Assembly: GCA_904066235.2 (NCBI GenBank)
Contig: CAJFCV020000003.1
Span: 4,650,001-4,714,000 of the forward strand
Length of the DNA stretch: 64,000 bases
Reading direction: 5' to 3'
Source: Bursaphelenchus xylophilus
Taxonomy: Eukaryota; Nematoda; Chromadorea; Rhabditida; Aphelenchoididae
Part shown: positions 23,468 through 35,218 of the stretch, one piece after another
Numbering within the stretch: position 1 is the first letter of the stretch
Layout of the letters: each line of letters starts with the position of its first letter
Program-made: the position numbers and the translations under genes
The notes under the pieces: model-generated
The model's input: the letters and a program-made list of their open reading frames with translations, nothing else
Database searches by the model: none
Told to the model about the DNA's origin: nothing

Positions 23468-26400
23468 ATGGGTAATTACAAGTCAAGACCATCATTGTCT
23501 TGCGCAGGTAGGTGTTAGAAAGCTCATTAAATGGCTTGAAACTTAGATGAATTTAAAAAAAGAATCAGCGAATGTTATTCCTTAGTCCGTTCCCGACTTT
23601 GTGACGATGTCAATCCGCGATGGGACGAGAAAAATCCATTGTTTCAGGCTTGTTTGTAAGTTAATTTTGTCCTAATTTATGTGGTGTTTTTAGTCTCGGA
23701 TCAGTCGAAGAATTCATTTTGTCTTTGGATCAATTGAATTCTGTTGATGAAAAGATTGGACTGAAAGATTTATCACTCCTTCATTTAGTCAGTGTGGGGA
23801 TTGGAGAAAACGTAAGCGATCCTTTTAGGACAAGTATAATATAAACTCCAGCAAGCCAAGAAAATCGAGCTTCTTCTCGCCAAATGCGAAGATGATGCCA
23901 AAAGGTTGTCGCTGTTTCGGCAGCGAACTCCCAACAACTTCACTGTTCTTCATTGTGCCATCTACAAGGTAATCTAAAACTATCTCCCCAATCAGTTCAA
24001 GAAACGACTTGTTTACCACCATTGTCATCATTTTTGCAGGGTGATCCAACAGTCGTCGAGACCCTTCTCAAAGGCGGTGCTGATGTAAATAATTTTATTG
24101 AGAATGCCCCAAGTCCCCTTCATTTGGCTGCAATGTGTGGGAATCCAAGTGTAATTGATCTTCTGCACCGTCATGGTGCAGATCTGCATTCCAAAGACTT
24201 GGTCCAGTTCACGCCCCTTCACTGTGCCGTCTATTTTGGGCAAGAAAAAGCGGTGAAGGCGTTGTTGCATTTGGGAGCTGACCCAAACTTTTGTGGCGGC
24301 GTTCAAGACCGGCCGTTGCATGTGGCCTCGGGGAAAGCCAATCTAAATATTGTTAAATTATTGATTAGTGCTGGTGCTGATTGTAAGTGGAAGAATGATA
24401 AATTGCAGTGAGATGCAACAACTTTAATCAAAATAGCTTTAATTAATGAATTACATTGTTTTAGTAAGCCTGGCAGATGACGAAGGGAATACCCCGCTTC
24501 ACTTTGCTTCATCGACCGGCCAAGCCGCCATTCTCGCTGCGTTGTTGGCCGAGGTCAAAGATAAGCAGCAGGTGAGCCTAGAAGTGTATAAAATTTAAAC
24601 TAACCTTGTCCATCTCTTCAGGCGGTCCTCAAGACTACAATTTACGGAGACACCCCTCTTCATGTCGCATGTTATCATGGGAAATTGGAAGCGGCCAAGA
24701 TGTTGCTCCCTTTGGGTGGATCCGCCATCCTTAAACTCGAAAACGTCTTTCACGAAACCATACTTCAAGCTGCTTGCACATCCGGGAAGTCCTTGGAATT
24801 GGTCGCGTTTCTGTTGCGACAGCCAGGAATTGATCCAAACCATCAATCGCAAGATGGGCACACAGCTCTTCATAGTGCTTGTTATCATGGCCATTTGAGG
24901 ATTGTGCAGTATCTTCTGGACAATCAGGCAGATCAAAGTTTGACAGCCAAGGCAATAGAACAGTCGGGGACAGAAAGTGAGTCGTTGATTTTGAAAGGAG
25001 ATGATGATCGCCCTTTTCAGATAAGAACACAGTAGCATCGGCAATGATGGCACTGGGAAGGTTGGACTGTGGCGCTTCGTCAGAGAGCGGAAGATTTAGT
25101 AACAGCGAGGAGGGCCAGCCATCTCAACAAACACCGATCCTATGGGCCTATGAAAAGGGACATGATCAGATCGTGGCACTTCTAAAATATTACGCCAACA
25201 AACGTCCGGAGTCAGACGTGTGCAGTGAATACAGGTAAAACTCATCATTTTTGGTTATTTAGGAACTGTTGACACATAACATGTCAGGTGCTCCTTTCGA
25301 TGACAAGAAGTTCAAATAATAAATCCAATTTTACCGTAACATCAATAGCTATCTCTAATCGAAATATTCCAGCTCGGGCGATAGCAGTTACACGCCCCTG
25401 CCCAGCCCCATGGGCCGACTTCGGTCGATAACCAAGGAGAAGACCGAGATCCTCCAACTCCGAACAGAACTCGACAGTTCCCTTCATCTTTCCTTGGTCG
25501 ATATCGAGATCAAAGGCGAGATTGGCCAAGGGTCCTTTGGCAAAGTGTACAAAGGAGTTTACAAAGGGAAATCTGTGGCTGTTAAGAGATATCGAGCGTT
25601 GGCGTTTGGAAGCAAATCTGAGGTTGACATCTTTTGTAGAGAAGTTAATATTCTCTGTCATCTGAACCATCCGAATGTGATTGCCTTTGTCGGAGCTTGC
25701 TTGGATGATCCAAGTGTAAGTGGTTGAGATGTTTTGGGGTAATGGATGTGAATTTTAGCAATTCGCAATCATCACAGAGTTCGTTGCTGCCGGGTCGTTA
25801 TACAAGCTGCTGCATAAAGAAAAAAGGTCAGTTTTTTGTCTATACCTAACCATTAGTTTCAATAAAATTTTTTTATACAAAACCATACTTCCTTGACACA
25901 AGCTTTCTACAAAATTTTCATATTCTTATTTTAGAGTCCTCAATATCAAGGTGAAGTTAGGAGTTGGCATTGACGTTGCGAAAGGAATGAGATATCTCCA
26001 TGAAGTTGCCAGTAGGGCTGTTATTCATCGGGACCTCAATTCCCATAACATTCTGCTGCACAGTAATGGTCGGGCAGTCATTGCTGACTTTGGAGAATCG
26101 CGGTTCATTTCGGAAGATGCGGAAGAAAACATGACCAAACAACCAGGTAATCTTCGATGGATGGCTCCAGAAGTGTTCACACAATGCTGCCAATACGATG
26201 AGAAGGTGGACGTGTTCAGTTATGCGCTGGTGATTTGGGAAATTCATTCAGCAGAGTTGCCGTTCGGACAGCTAAAACCAGCGGCAGCAGCGGCCGAAAT
26301 GGCTTATAAAAAGAGTAAGTAATAACTTTGGATTCAAAGGAAATTTTATTGGAGAAAAAGTAGTACTGCGTATTTTAGGTCGACCACCGCTTCCTTCCGA

Positions 26401-26929
26401 GCCCACCTCTCAATTCCCTGGCCATATTATCAAAGTCATCGAGGATGGCTGGAACCCCAATCCAAATCTCCGGCCAACCTTCACTCAGATTCTCCAAGAA
26501 CTCGCCCCGTTCACTCCCACCGACGAAGAAAGGAAATTCGTCTGTAAATACGAAGATGATGGCAGTACAGATGAGGGAGAATTCTCCGACCTTGATGACT
26601 TTGATCTGGAGATGCCAAAGTCTGTTTCCACTCTCAAATCCCAGTTCGAGCAGTTGAATCATGGCAAACCGAAGGCTGTGTCGCCTTTAGTAGGCATCTA
26701 CAAACCGAATGGAGTGGTGGAGAAGTTGCGGCAACAGTTGGACAACAACGGATACGTCTCTCAAGCAGCTCGGAGCATACAAGCGGCCAAAAGCGCGACC
26801 CAACTGAGGGATTCGATTGTCCTGTCGAGAGAGGCCAAGGTGGCACAACGTCAAACCGCCTTCAAAGAGCATGATCATCATTCAACGGGCAACTTTACAT
26901 CCAAAAACACTTCAGAATCCGAGGCTTGA
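23468..26929 (+). CDS. TNNI3K: Ankyrin-repeat protein kinase, TNNI3K family
   Basis: MLK/TKL-type kinase related to vertebrate cardiac troponin I-interacting kinase. Exons: 23468-23507, 23547-23655, 23694-23811, 23852-23968, 24040-24382, 24465-24571, 24622-24976, 25021-25234, 25373-25715, 25759-25826, 25935-26314, 26379-26929; 2745 nt, 914 aa. The start MGNYKSRPS matches the vertebrate N-terminus, including a Gly-2 myristoylation-like context. About ten ankyrin repeats follow (residues about 80-450; for example [19 protein letters not shown]). The kinase domain (about 510-780) has the loop [17 protein letters not shown], catalytic [20 protein letters not shown] and the family-specific [12 protein letters not shown]. 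All catalytic residues are present. The C-terminal tail (about 130 residues) is acidic, then Lys/Gln/Ser-rich. Identity to the family is firm; its role in this animal is unknown. Confidence 0.95.
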
Positions 26930-27091
26930 TTCCAGACGGAATCAGGACCACTTTAGGACCAAAAAACAACACGGAACGTTGTGCATCACGGGTCACACAA
27001 ACTTCCATTGCTCAATTAATATAATTACTTTCATTAAACCTATTATTATTGCCATTTATAAAGCTAATGCGCCTTGTTACTGATCCGTATA

Positions 27092-28329
27092 CAGGGTGTC
27101 CCAAAAAAAATGCATGTTATTTTTATGGCTACATTTTATATACCAAACAAAATTTAGCCAAACTAACGATGGATATCAGTAACATAGAGGATTATTGATA
27201 ACATATCAAGCCAGTTTCACAGTGGCTGCCCTTGGTGGCGATATAGAGCTTCAAAAGTAACTTAAAATTTTGGGCTCGGGGCCACAGCCTTTTTCGAGGA
27301 AATCGGTCCCGTTCTTGGCGCAACGATTACTTTGCCATTCCAAACTTTTGTGGTGTGTAGTACAGGCAATGGCCTCCAATTGAAAAAAAATATAGTCAAT
27401 CGGGTTCAGATCCGGCGAGCAGACGGCCATTTTGCGGACGGGGTGAAATCGGGAAAATCGTTCCCATTTCGGCTCCTGAGTCGATTTTGCCTTGTGAGCC
27501 GGAGCTGAGTCTAGGAAGGACGCCAAATTTGCATTGCCGAGGTTCTGCTGAGTCAACAGAAGTACGGGAAAATCAAGATTAACGCGGCGCTAAAATTTTG
27601 CCCCCTTGATCCGAGAAAACCATGGAATTCTTGCCGCTGGGAGAAATTCCGCCTTAGGCGATGACGGCCCGGATTTTGACGGTTTTCGACGTTAGCCGAC
27701 ATGCCGAGGGCCTCATCTAAGAAGATCCAATTGCTCTGGTGGTTGTGCATCCGCCAAATATTGGACCACGAACGAATGCGCTCACGTCTGTGAGTTGCGG
27801 CCCAGCCCTTGAGTTTTCGACATTTTTCGCGCCGCACGCACTTGCCGTCTGCTTTAAAGATCTGAGCTTTTCACAGCTTATACAGCGTGAGGCGTAGCTC
27901 ATCATAGACTATTCGGGTGACCGATCGGTCGCTGATGCCGATCTCACAGCCAATTTTTTCTTGAAAATAGCGTTTTGCTGTTGGTGATCTCCCGGTTGAC
28001 AGAACCGCTGGCGGTGCGTTTTCCTTTACGTCCTGAACGCTTACTATCGTTATCAAGCTCCTTACATCGCGTGATTACTTTTGACACAACGTCCTTTCTA
28101 TACTGGGCAAATTTACAACTTGAACGGCTCAAAAATAGTGACAAAATCGCAGTTCCTTTGTTTCACATTTTAAAAAACCATGCTACTTAATCGATATGAA
28201 CCCAAAACTGAAATGACTAGGGCAGAAAAACACGGAGATTTTAGCAGTACAAAAATCTTTTGGCCTGACCTAAACATGTTCGCGTCAGGACCCATGGAAA
28301 AAAACATGCATTTTTTTTGGGACACCCTG
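27092..28329 (-). mobile_element. Mariner-family (IS630/Tc1/mariner) transposon
   Basis: A 1238-bp element with 27-bp perfect terminal inverted repeats beginning CAGGGTGTCCCAAAAAAAAT at both ends. It is flanked by TA at 27090-27091 and 28330-28331, the standard target duplication. The interior encodes a decayed transposase on the minus strand. It sits 163 bp downstream of the TNNI3K-like stop codon. Confidence 0.92.
27251..28144 (-). pseudogene. Degenerate mariner transposase
   Basis: Minus-strand fragments in several frames keep family landmarks in order: a helix-turn-helix-like N-terminal part (near 27,900-28,144), WIFLDEA (first catalytic Asp), DSAPAHKAKSTQE (second Asp) and SPDLNPIDY (third Asp, D34D-type). 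Frameshifts and an altered stretch between the first and second Asp mean no full-length product can be made. The coding part has decayed while the terminal repeats remain perfect. Confidence 0.85.
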
Positions 28330-31300
28330 TACAACTTTTTTCTGGGATAATTTGTAGAGGTTCTCGTAAAGTTCGTAATCCGACTGAATTTGCACAATAA
28401 TTTCCACTTAAATTCCCCGATTTGTTCATGAAAATCGACGGACTCAATCGAAACGCAGAATCCACGCGAGAAAACAAAAAGTTTCCCTCCGAAGAGCTTG
28501 TATTTCCATGGATTTTGAGGTCAATCCGATCGTGCGCAACATTTTTTATGATGTTATACTTGTCTTCAGACGACATTTCGGACTTTTTGTTGCATAAAGT
28601 TGCAAAAATTTTAATAAAAAATGATGATTTCTAGCCTTTAGTCTGTTTTGTCATCCTTATGCTTACATTATTTGCTCTTTTCGGATCTCCTTCATCCAGA
28701 AATCCCTCCAAATCGTCTTTTTAATAACGCTGCTGTTGTCCCCACTCGACTGTCAATTCCGTTTAATATCGGATAAGATGCGCGCCTCTTGCTCGCCATA
28801 TTTATTGTCCGCAAATTAGCCGCCCCGCCCCTCAGGGGATTTCCGGAGAAAGTAGCGAAGCCGTTCATTTAATGGTTATGACTCCCATTTACCAGAGTAA
28901 TCGAAATTACATTACTTTTTATGGGATATTACTCGTTATTGGCGACTAAAAACAACGCTGTCCTCAGGCAATTTCGCTAATTTATTCAAAAAATAATAAT
29001 TTTAAGGGCTTCTCCCCTCACCGGCCTTCTTCGTTTTATCCCCGGAGGGCATGAAACTCTTTTGCGGCGGCCATAATTTTTATTTTTTGGACGTGACAAT
29101 CCACGGAAGGAAAGGGTCATTTTATCGAATTTGGGGTCCATTCATTCGTAATATATATATAGACGGAGAAAGTGACCAGAGGAAACGGGGAATGTTTTGG
29201 CAATGCCCTGAGGGGGATTAGGGATGAGGAAGTTTAAAATATTTGTTTGCTGACATTGTTATGGGCATAATAACATTACTTCTTGGCATTTAGCAAAGGG
29301 AACCAGACAATCTTCAACCCCTGTTTGTTGGCTATTTTGTTGAATTATTTTGCATTAAACATTACGCACGCAATAATCCGGTTAAATTGACTTTAATCCT
29401 CTTTGAATCCCCAAAAAGGACTTTATTTTTAACGGGCCTCTGACGGCACCGCTTTTATTCCAAAACGAGGCCAATTAATCATCATGGAGGTGGTCTCCAA
29501 CCAATCCAAAAAAGGTCAGTTTGGAATGAGTGGACTCTTCTTGGACTCGATATTATACTGGACTTTGTGAATGGTAAAATTTTAGGAAATTTTGTGATTA
29601 TGTTTAGGAATATCACTTTTATAGATATAGCTGCTAGTGTAAAAAAAGATTAGCAGTATTTTGCTGACTAGAAATCTCCCTAAGGCAATTTGCTTATGTT
29701 CCAAGCACTTTTTTGAATTCGATACCAGTGGAAATTCAAAATGGATTTGGCGTTGAATTTCGTTTTCCGGCAATTAATCCCCGAGAAAGTGGACAGGATT
29801 TAATTGAGAGATTTGGGTCGCTAATTACTCTGGGCTATTCATTGGTTGCTCAGGTAGTCCTTAATGGGCGTGGAATATGTTTTTGCGCCGAATTTGAGGA
29901 TGAATACAAATGAAGTGTAATATAATGGGTTTTAAGTGGTCTTGAGTGCGAAGTTGAGGGTTAATGCGGGAAATAATCGAGTTGAGAGAATTTCGGAAAC
30001 AACAGATTTGTTTTCAATAAAGTGCAAAAAAGTAAATTTCTAATAGGAAGAATTTTGTTTTTACATGACCTTAAAATGCCATTTCTCACTTTTTACATCC
30101 ATTTTTTGCTCTTTTACATCTTCCTTTTTCCTCCCAAATTAGTCCAACGTTCCACAAAACGCACTATCTCATCGGGTGTTTCCAACTTTTTTTGTTTCAA
30201 TTCCCGGCCGAATAAAAGAAAAAGAGAATAAAACCGCAAATCCATCTCATTCTTGGTCATTTCTCTTGTTTTTTGTCATCCAATTTTGCATTCTTCCAAT
30301 CTGTTTTCTTTTCTCTTGTGTGGCCACAACATGCGTGTTTGGCCAGCCTTCTCGGAGAGCCATTGTTGAATGTATAATATAATGGGGAAGAGATTTTTAT
30401 ATGGGGGTTGTGGGCGGTCATCTTCATGCTGTTGGGATCTGTGATGAGAAAGGTGTTCATGATAAAGAACGACGCAAGATTTACAGATGGCAAGGGTAGA
30501 AAAAGTGGCAGAATTTCAGCCTGTCGGGCAAATTTTTTTATTTCTCTAGTTATGGTCATAGGCAACAAATTTTGCGTAGATCTAATTATGAGGCAAACAG
30601 TTTTAAATTGCCCACAGTTCTGACAAAGGCGTCATTTGCAACTTGATTCCTCAAATTCACACCTCGGTTTTCCATCCTCAAGATGTCAATCAAATCATTT
30701 ATCTTTCGCAAGTGTGTAAATCAAACTTCTTTTCAATTATCCCTCTTCTTAAACTTCTTCTTTATTAAAATTTTGGTTTGCCCAAGGAAAGATACGTTTC
30801 CACATTTTTTGCCATTGCTACTTTTACACTGCATACTTGCAGTTTTTTATACCCACACTTTTACATTTCCACCGATACGATCCGTCGTTTGCATTATTTC
30901 TGATACTTTTCTCCCATCAGGTTGTTATGGTGACTTCAAAGTTTCTTCCCAACGCAAAAAAGAATAATTTTCTTTTGTATTTTTATTATTCTTTTGTATT
31001 CCCATTGTGAGGAGAGGAGTCGGGTGTAAGGAGGGTGTCCTTATTGAGACTCGCCCCAGAGGGCGGAAAGAAAAGGCAGACGAAGCGTAACAAAAATAAT
31101 TTACGGGCTTTGTTTATTACTACTTTTGTACAATATGGCTCATGATTTTCCTCACTGACTAAGTGTGTTTTGTACAGTTTAGATTTTTGTCAGATTTGGT
31201 CTTTTTGAAAGGGATTTGTGGAATGATTTTTACTTGTTTATGAGGCTGTTATTTTGTCATCGCAATGTTTTTGGGGTCACGGAGTGAGTATTGTTTTGCA

Positions 31301-31936
31301 AATTGTGCGAAAGGCTTTAAAAAATTGGAAAAAAATGTTTTCGCTTTCCAATGACACCCAATATCCATAGGAATTGCCACTTTTGAGCGACCGTAAAGCG
31401 AGTGGATCTAGCCATATAAATCAAAATTTTTGAAATTTTTTTTGTGGGGATTTTGAGGGTATGTCTAATTTTGTGTGGAAGCAGTGTGCTACGAATTTCC
31501 AACTTTTCCTAAAATTTGTTGAACTAGAGTCAAGAAGTTTTGAACAAATCCAAAATTTATTTTTTCACAATATTTTTTTTATAAAATTTCAGGCTAAACT
31601 TTTACCATTGTTTACCGAAATCTAATCTTATCTGTTCCCACTTTCTTGTGAACCAAAACTTAATCAAAACAAGGGTTTTAACAGACGTTCCAATTAGCAG
31701 TCTACTGTCTGCCCCTCCATTTTCAATTTGTTTTACAACTTGTTACCTCTATAAAGTCTGAAGCTCCCCTTTGCAGAGCAATTTGTTATTGTCCATTCTG
31801 TTTCTCGTCCAATTCTTTAAACCCAAATCTTTTTTGATCGCGATTAAATTTCCCTCTTTTTTTAAAGCAAAGGATAACAACATTTCTAATTAGAATTACT
31901 TTTTAAGGGTTTCAAAGTAAAGATTACTCTCTCCGA
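28330..31936. other. Long intergenic region
   Basis: About 3.6 kb of AT-rich sequence without a supportable gene. Short open frames (for example 30683-30967, hydrophobic and Cys-containing) lack start context, introns or domain matches. It includes an AT microsatellite-like stretch near 29,150. Nothing else was recognised. Confidence 0.4.
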
Positions 31937-33654
31937 ATGGGTTCGGACCAGCTTTTGTTGGATGGATCCACCCATTCCCAGAAGACGGCCCTCTCCATTT
32001 ACATGTTACGGGTCTATAAACTGGCCAAGAGTTTAGTCATCGCTCTAGTTTTGGTGTTCTTGCTATGGTTTTTATTGATAAATTTTGGGCCAAAGAGGAA
32101 GAAAACAAAAGAAAATGATGACATAATTCAGAGGCAATTGATGGAGGTACCAAAAGATGTAAGCGCAATAATTTGGGATAAACATTTTTCTTCTAGACAT
32201 TTGATGGTTATATCAATATATATGTCGCAAATGACATCCCTGTGGATGAAGGGGTCAATACGTTCAAGAATTGTCCAGTCAGCAACTGCTTGATACATAG
32301 GAACGGTAAGAGATTTTCTTAAGAATGTTTCAAATTTTGTTCTCCAAAGGTTTAGGAATCTTGATTTGTAAAATTTTTGCTATCTTTTCGTTGTAAGAAT
32401 CACTCCCTTTGTAGCCGCAGCATATCCCAAAGCAAACGCCGTAATATTGACATCTAAATCCAAATTGCCCGGAGACAAGACGTCTGGTCAAGTCTGGATT
32501 CTAAGTTTAATGGAGAGCCCGCTGAATACGCAAGGATTGGCAGAGCTCAATGGAAAGGTAGGCACATTGTGCTGGATATTGTTTACTTTTAGGTAAACTT
32601 CACCGCTTCTTATCGATATGACAGTGATTTCCCCACTCCATACGACTATATCCGGCAAAGCAAAAAACCGTTGGCTCAGTCTCGCCTTAACTTAACAGCG
32701 GGTGAGTGTACACATGTACTAGTTTCTTGCAAATGTTATTAGGAAGAACTTTCACTTTTCATACGGCGCATATAAGGAAAAAAGTCATTATTTCCGCCGT
32801 ATCTTGACTGCAAAGACCTTTAAATGGGAGTTATAGTATATAGAAAGCGCCGGCTAAATTTTCCAAGGATGACTAATACTATTTATTATCCCATTTACGT
32901 GTTATAATTTACACTATGGATTGCAGAGAAAACAAAGAAAGTTTTGTGGCTGGTCTCCAATTGTTTTACTCCAAGCCGCCGAGATCTTATTGCCGATGCC
33001 TTGGGGCAATACATTCAGGTTGATATCAAAGGAGAGTGTGGCGATGGAAGGGTTGGAGTGGAAGAGGGATTCCGATTAATGAGAGAGGAATACAAGTTTT
33101 ATTTGGCGTTCGAGAACTCACAATGTAAAGATTATGTGACCGAAAAGATGTTCAATGCACTGAGGTGAGTGGCTTCAGAAGTTTGTTTCATTTTTTTTTG
33201 ATATGCTGTAGCTTACTGTAAAATTATTATTATTTTCTTCAATACTGTTTAGGGTCTGCAACACTTATTTTTTCAGAAACAACATTTTGCCAATTGTTTA
33301 TGGAGAAGATAGAAAATTCTACGAACAAATCGCTCCTCCCAAGTCCTTTATCCATGTCGACGACTTTGACAACGTGAAAAAGATGGCAGAGTAAGTTTCG
33401 GAATTTTTGATTACTAATTTTGTTTCCCTCGGCTTACACTTGCTACTTCTAGATACCTAATCTACTTGGACAAAACTCCCTCTGCTTACAATGAGTACTT
33501 TGAATGGAAGAGTAATTTCTATCTCTCCGACTCAAAGTTTTATTGTCGCCTTTGCTCGGCGCTGCAACGGCCAAAACACAAAATCTACAAGGATCTGGAG
33601 AGCTGGTGGAATGGCCAGAAAGATTGTAAAATCAGCTCTGAACCAAGGATCTAG
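31937..33654 (+). CDS. Alpha-1,3-fucosyltransferase (GT10 family)
   Basis: Type II Golgi membrane enzyme that transfers fucose from GDP-fucose to glycans. Exons: 31937-32158, 32197-32305, 32415-32557, 32593-32701, 32927-33164, 33277-33390, 33453-33654; 1137 nt, 378 aa. The N-terminus is cytosolic (about 33 residues), then a signal anchor (SLVIALVLVFLLWFLLINF), then a basic stem. GT10 marks in order: LWLVSNCFTPSRRD, then a Cys-containing VDIKGECG, then the donor-binding motif FYLAFENSQCKDYVTEKMF followed by LPIVYG. C-terminal cysteines (FYCRLC, KDC) fit the family's disulfides. The length matches nematode members. I cannot tell which fut paralogue it is, nor whether it modifies the core or antennae. 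Confidence 0.92.
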
Positions 33655-34906
33655 AAACGATCATTTTTAGTTGTTTTATTACCGCTTTACTTGCATATTG
33701 AATTCCACACATATCTTCTTGCCGCATGTTCTCTTACACTTTAATTTCCCGTCCAAATCTCCCTCAAATAACCGCGTGATCTTTTCCTCAACGATCTCTC
33801 AGTCAAGCTTGTATATCATTAATTGTAATATAATACACAATTTTAATAAAAATATCATTTTTTAAACTTTTCTTTGACTAAAAAAGACCTAAAGGAAGTG
33901 TAACAAAAGCTTCCACCCGCTACAATTGAGATCTCATTTTCTCTCCCATAAAATTACAGTAACCATTTCTCCAGAATACACGCAAGTTGTGGTTGATTAC
34001 TTTCGGTACACCCTCTTCATTGCAATTAATTCCGACCTTTACAACTCAGAGTTCTCTTCTGTTTTTATTGCTTCAGAAGAGATAATAAGATTTTTAATGA
34101 AAGTTTTTTTAAGTAACAATAATACTTTTATACAAGTAATTGTAAACAGAAAGTGTTGAAACGATTCACAAGGTTCACCAATAAATTCTGCAGAAACTCC
34201 GGGAACAGTGGGGGATGGCACGTCGCGAGACGTTACTATTTTTAGGGCTCAACGATCTATTTTGCATTCCAGATTTAATATGATGACGTCATCGTGGAAT
34301 TTTTGAATTCGGGAACCGTCAATTTATGACAAAAATCTTTGCAAATGTCTTTCAGATATTTTTTTTGCATAACTCTCAACAAACAGGCTTCTGGATTTTA
34401 ATGCCGACAACAGAGAGAAAACTTCCCAAACTTGAAGCTGTGACCGGTTCTCAAAGCTTCAGCCAAAGGCATCGGATTTCTTTTATAGCTATTTCGGTAT
34501 CCGTCAAATGAAATAACTTTCTAAACACCGCACTTGAATAAAATCCTCTGTAAACTTTTCTTTGCCCATTTGTCGTATGTTTTGATCGAGTGATCACTCC
34601 AACATTAGCCACTGATTGTAATGCACTTTATTTACCGACTTGAGTAGATTACGTCATTGCTCTAGGACGATAGTAATAAACGAATCTATCGTTGGAACCA
34701 TTCTATTTATGATTGCGCTAAGTCTCGATCCTTCTGTTTCTTCAAAATTTACGGAATAAAATTGGTCAAAAATATAATCTGTTTTATTATTTATCTGTAT
34801 GTACATATATACAACACCCGTAAACATATTTGCCATATCAATAAAATCTGGTATATACAGAGGTATGAGTGGCGCCTTCTTTCATTGTCTTCAGCATTGA
34901 GTTGAG
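33655..34906. other. Intergenic region between converging 3' ends
   Basis: About 1.25 kb between the fucosyltransferase (plus) and the small peptide gene (minus). AATAAA near 33,845 can serve the former; TTTATT near 34,783 can serve the latter. No gene supported. Confidence 0.4.
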
Positions 34907-35155
34907 TCATTTTCCATTCCTCCCACAATTGGAGCTTCCACAAATTAGCCATGCCCCAGCTATGCCGTCTGGATTCCCGATCATTCCAACTTCGTTCCCT
35001 CTCCACAGTCCTCCCAAACCATTGTAACCGGCCGAATTACTGTAGCCATAATCGCTGTAGCTTCCATAAGAATACGGATAAGGATTGACATAGGGATACG
35101 GTAATGAGGATACCGTAGCCAGTGCCACAATAAAGATCAGAGCCGAGAATTTCAT
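34907..35155 (-). CDS. Small secreted YPY-rich peptide, copy 1
   Basis: Single-exon, 82 aa. A signal peptide (MKFSALIFIVALATVSS) is followed by the mature start LPYPYVNPYPY, a Tyr/Gly/Ser-rich centre, and a conserved C-terminus: GMIGNPDG, then WLICGSSNCGRNGK and stop. It is paralogous to 37659-37925 on the other strand: the first 11 mature residues are identical and the C-terminal block is nearly so, while the centre varies. The only two cysteines (C-x4-C) are close to the C-terminus. A TATA box lies about 56 bases upstream. I do not recognise the family. Tyr-rich composition recalls nematode antimicrobial YGGY-type peptides, but the Cys-containing end is different. Function unknown. Confidence 0.82.
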   Translation of the reverse strand: MKFSALIFIVALATVSSLPYPYVNPYPYSYGSYSDYGYSNSAGYNGLGGLWRGNEVGMIGNPDGIAGAWLICGSSNCGRNGK

Positions 35156-35210
35156 GCTGACTTAGATACTCTAGATTGCTTTGCTTTGAATCCTTCTTTT
35201 CCTGAGGCGG

Positions 35211-35218
35211 TATTTATA
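35211..35218 (-). promoter_or_regulatory. TATA box of peptide copy 1
   Basis: TATAAATA on the minus strand, about 56 bases upstream of the ATG. It matches the placement of the box in copy 2 and suggests strong regulated transcription. Confidence 0.55.

Noticed and set aside
27406..27425. GGTTCAGATCC resembling a tRNA B box
   Set aside because: It falls inside the mariner transposase remnant and no A box or cloverleaf can be drawn around it.
28422..28634. Open frame just beyond the mariner element
   Set aside because: No domain or splice sites; intergenic AT-rich sequence.
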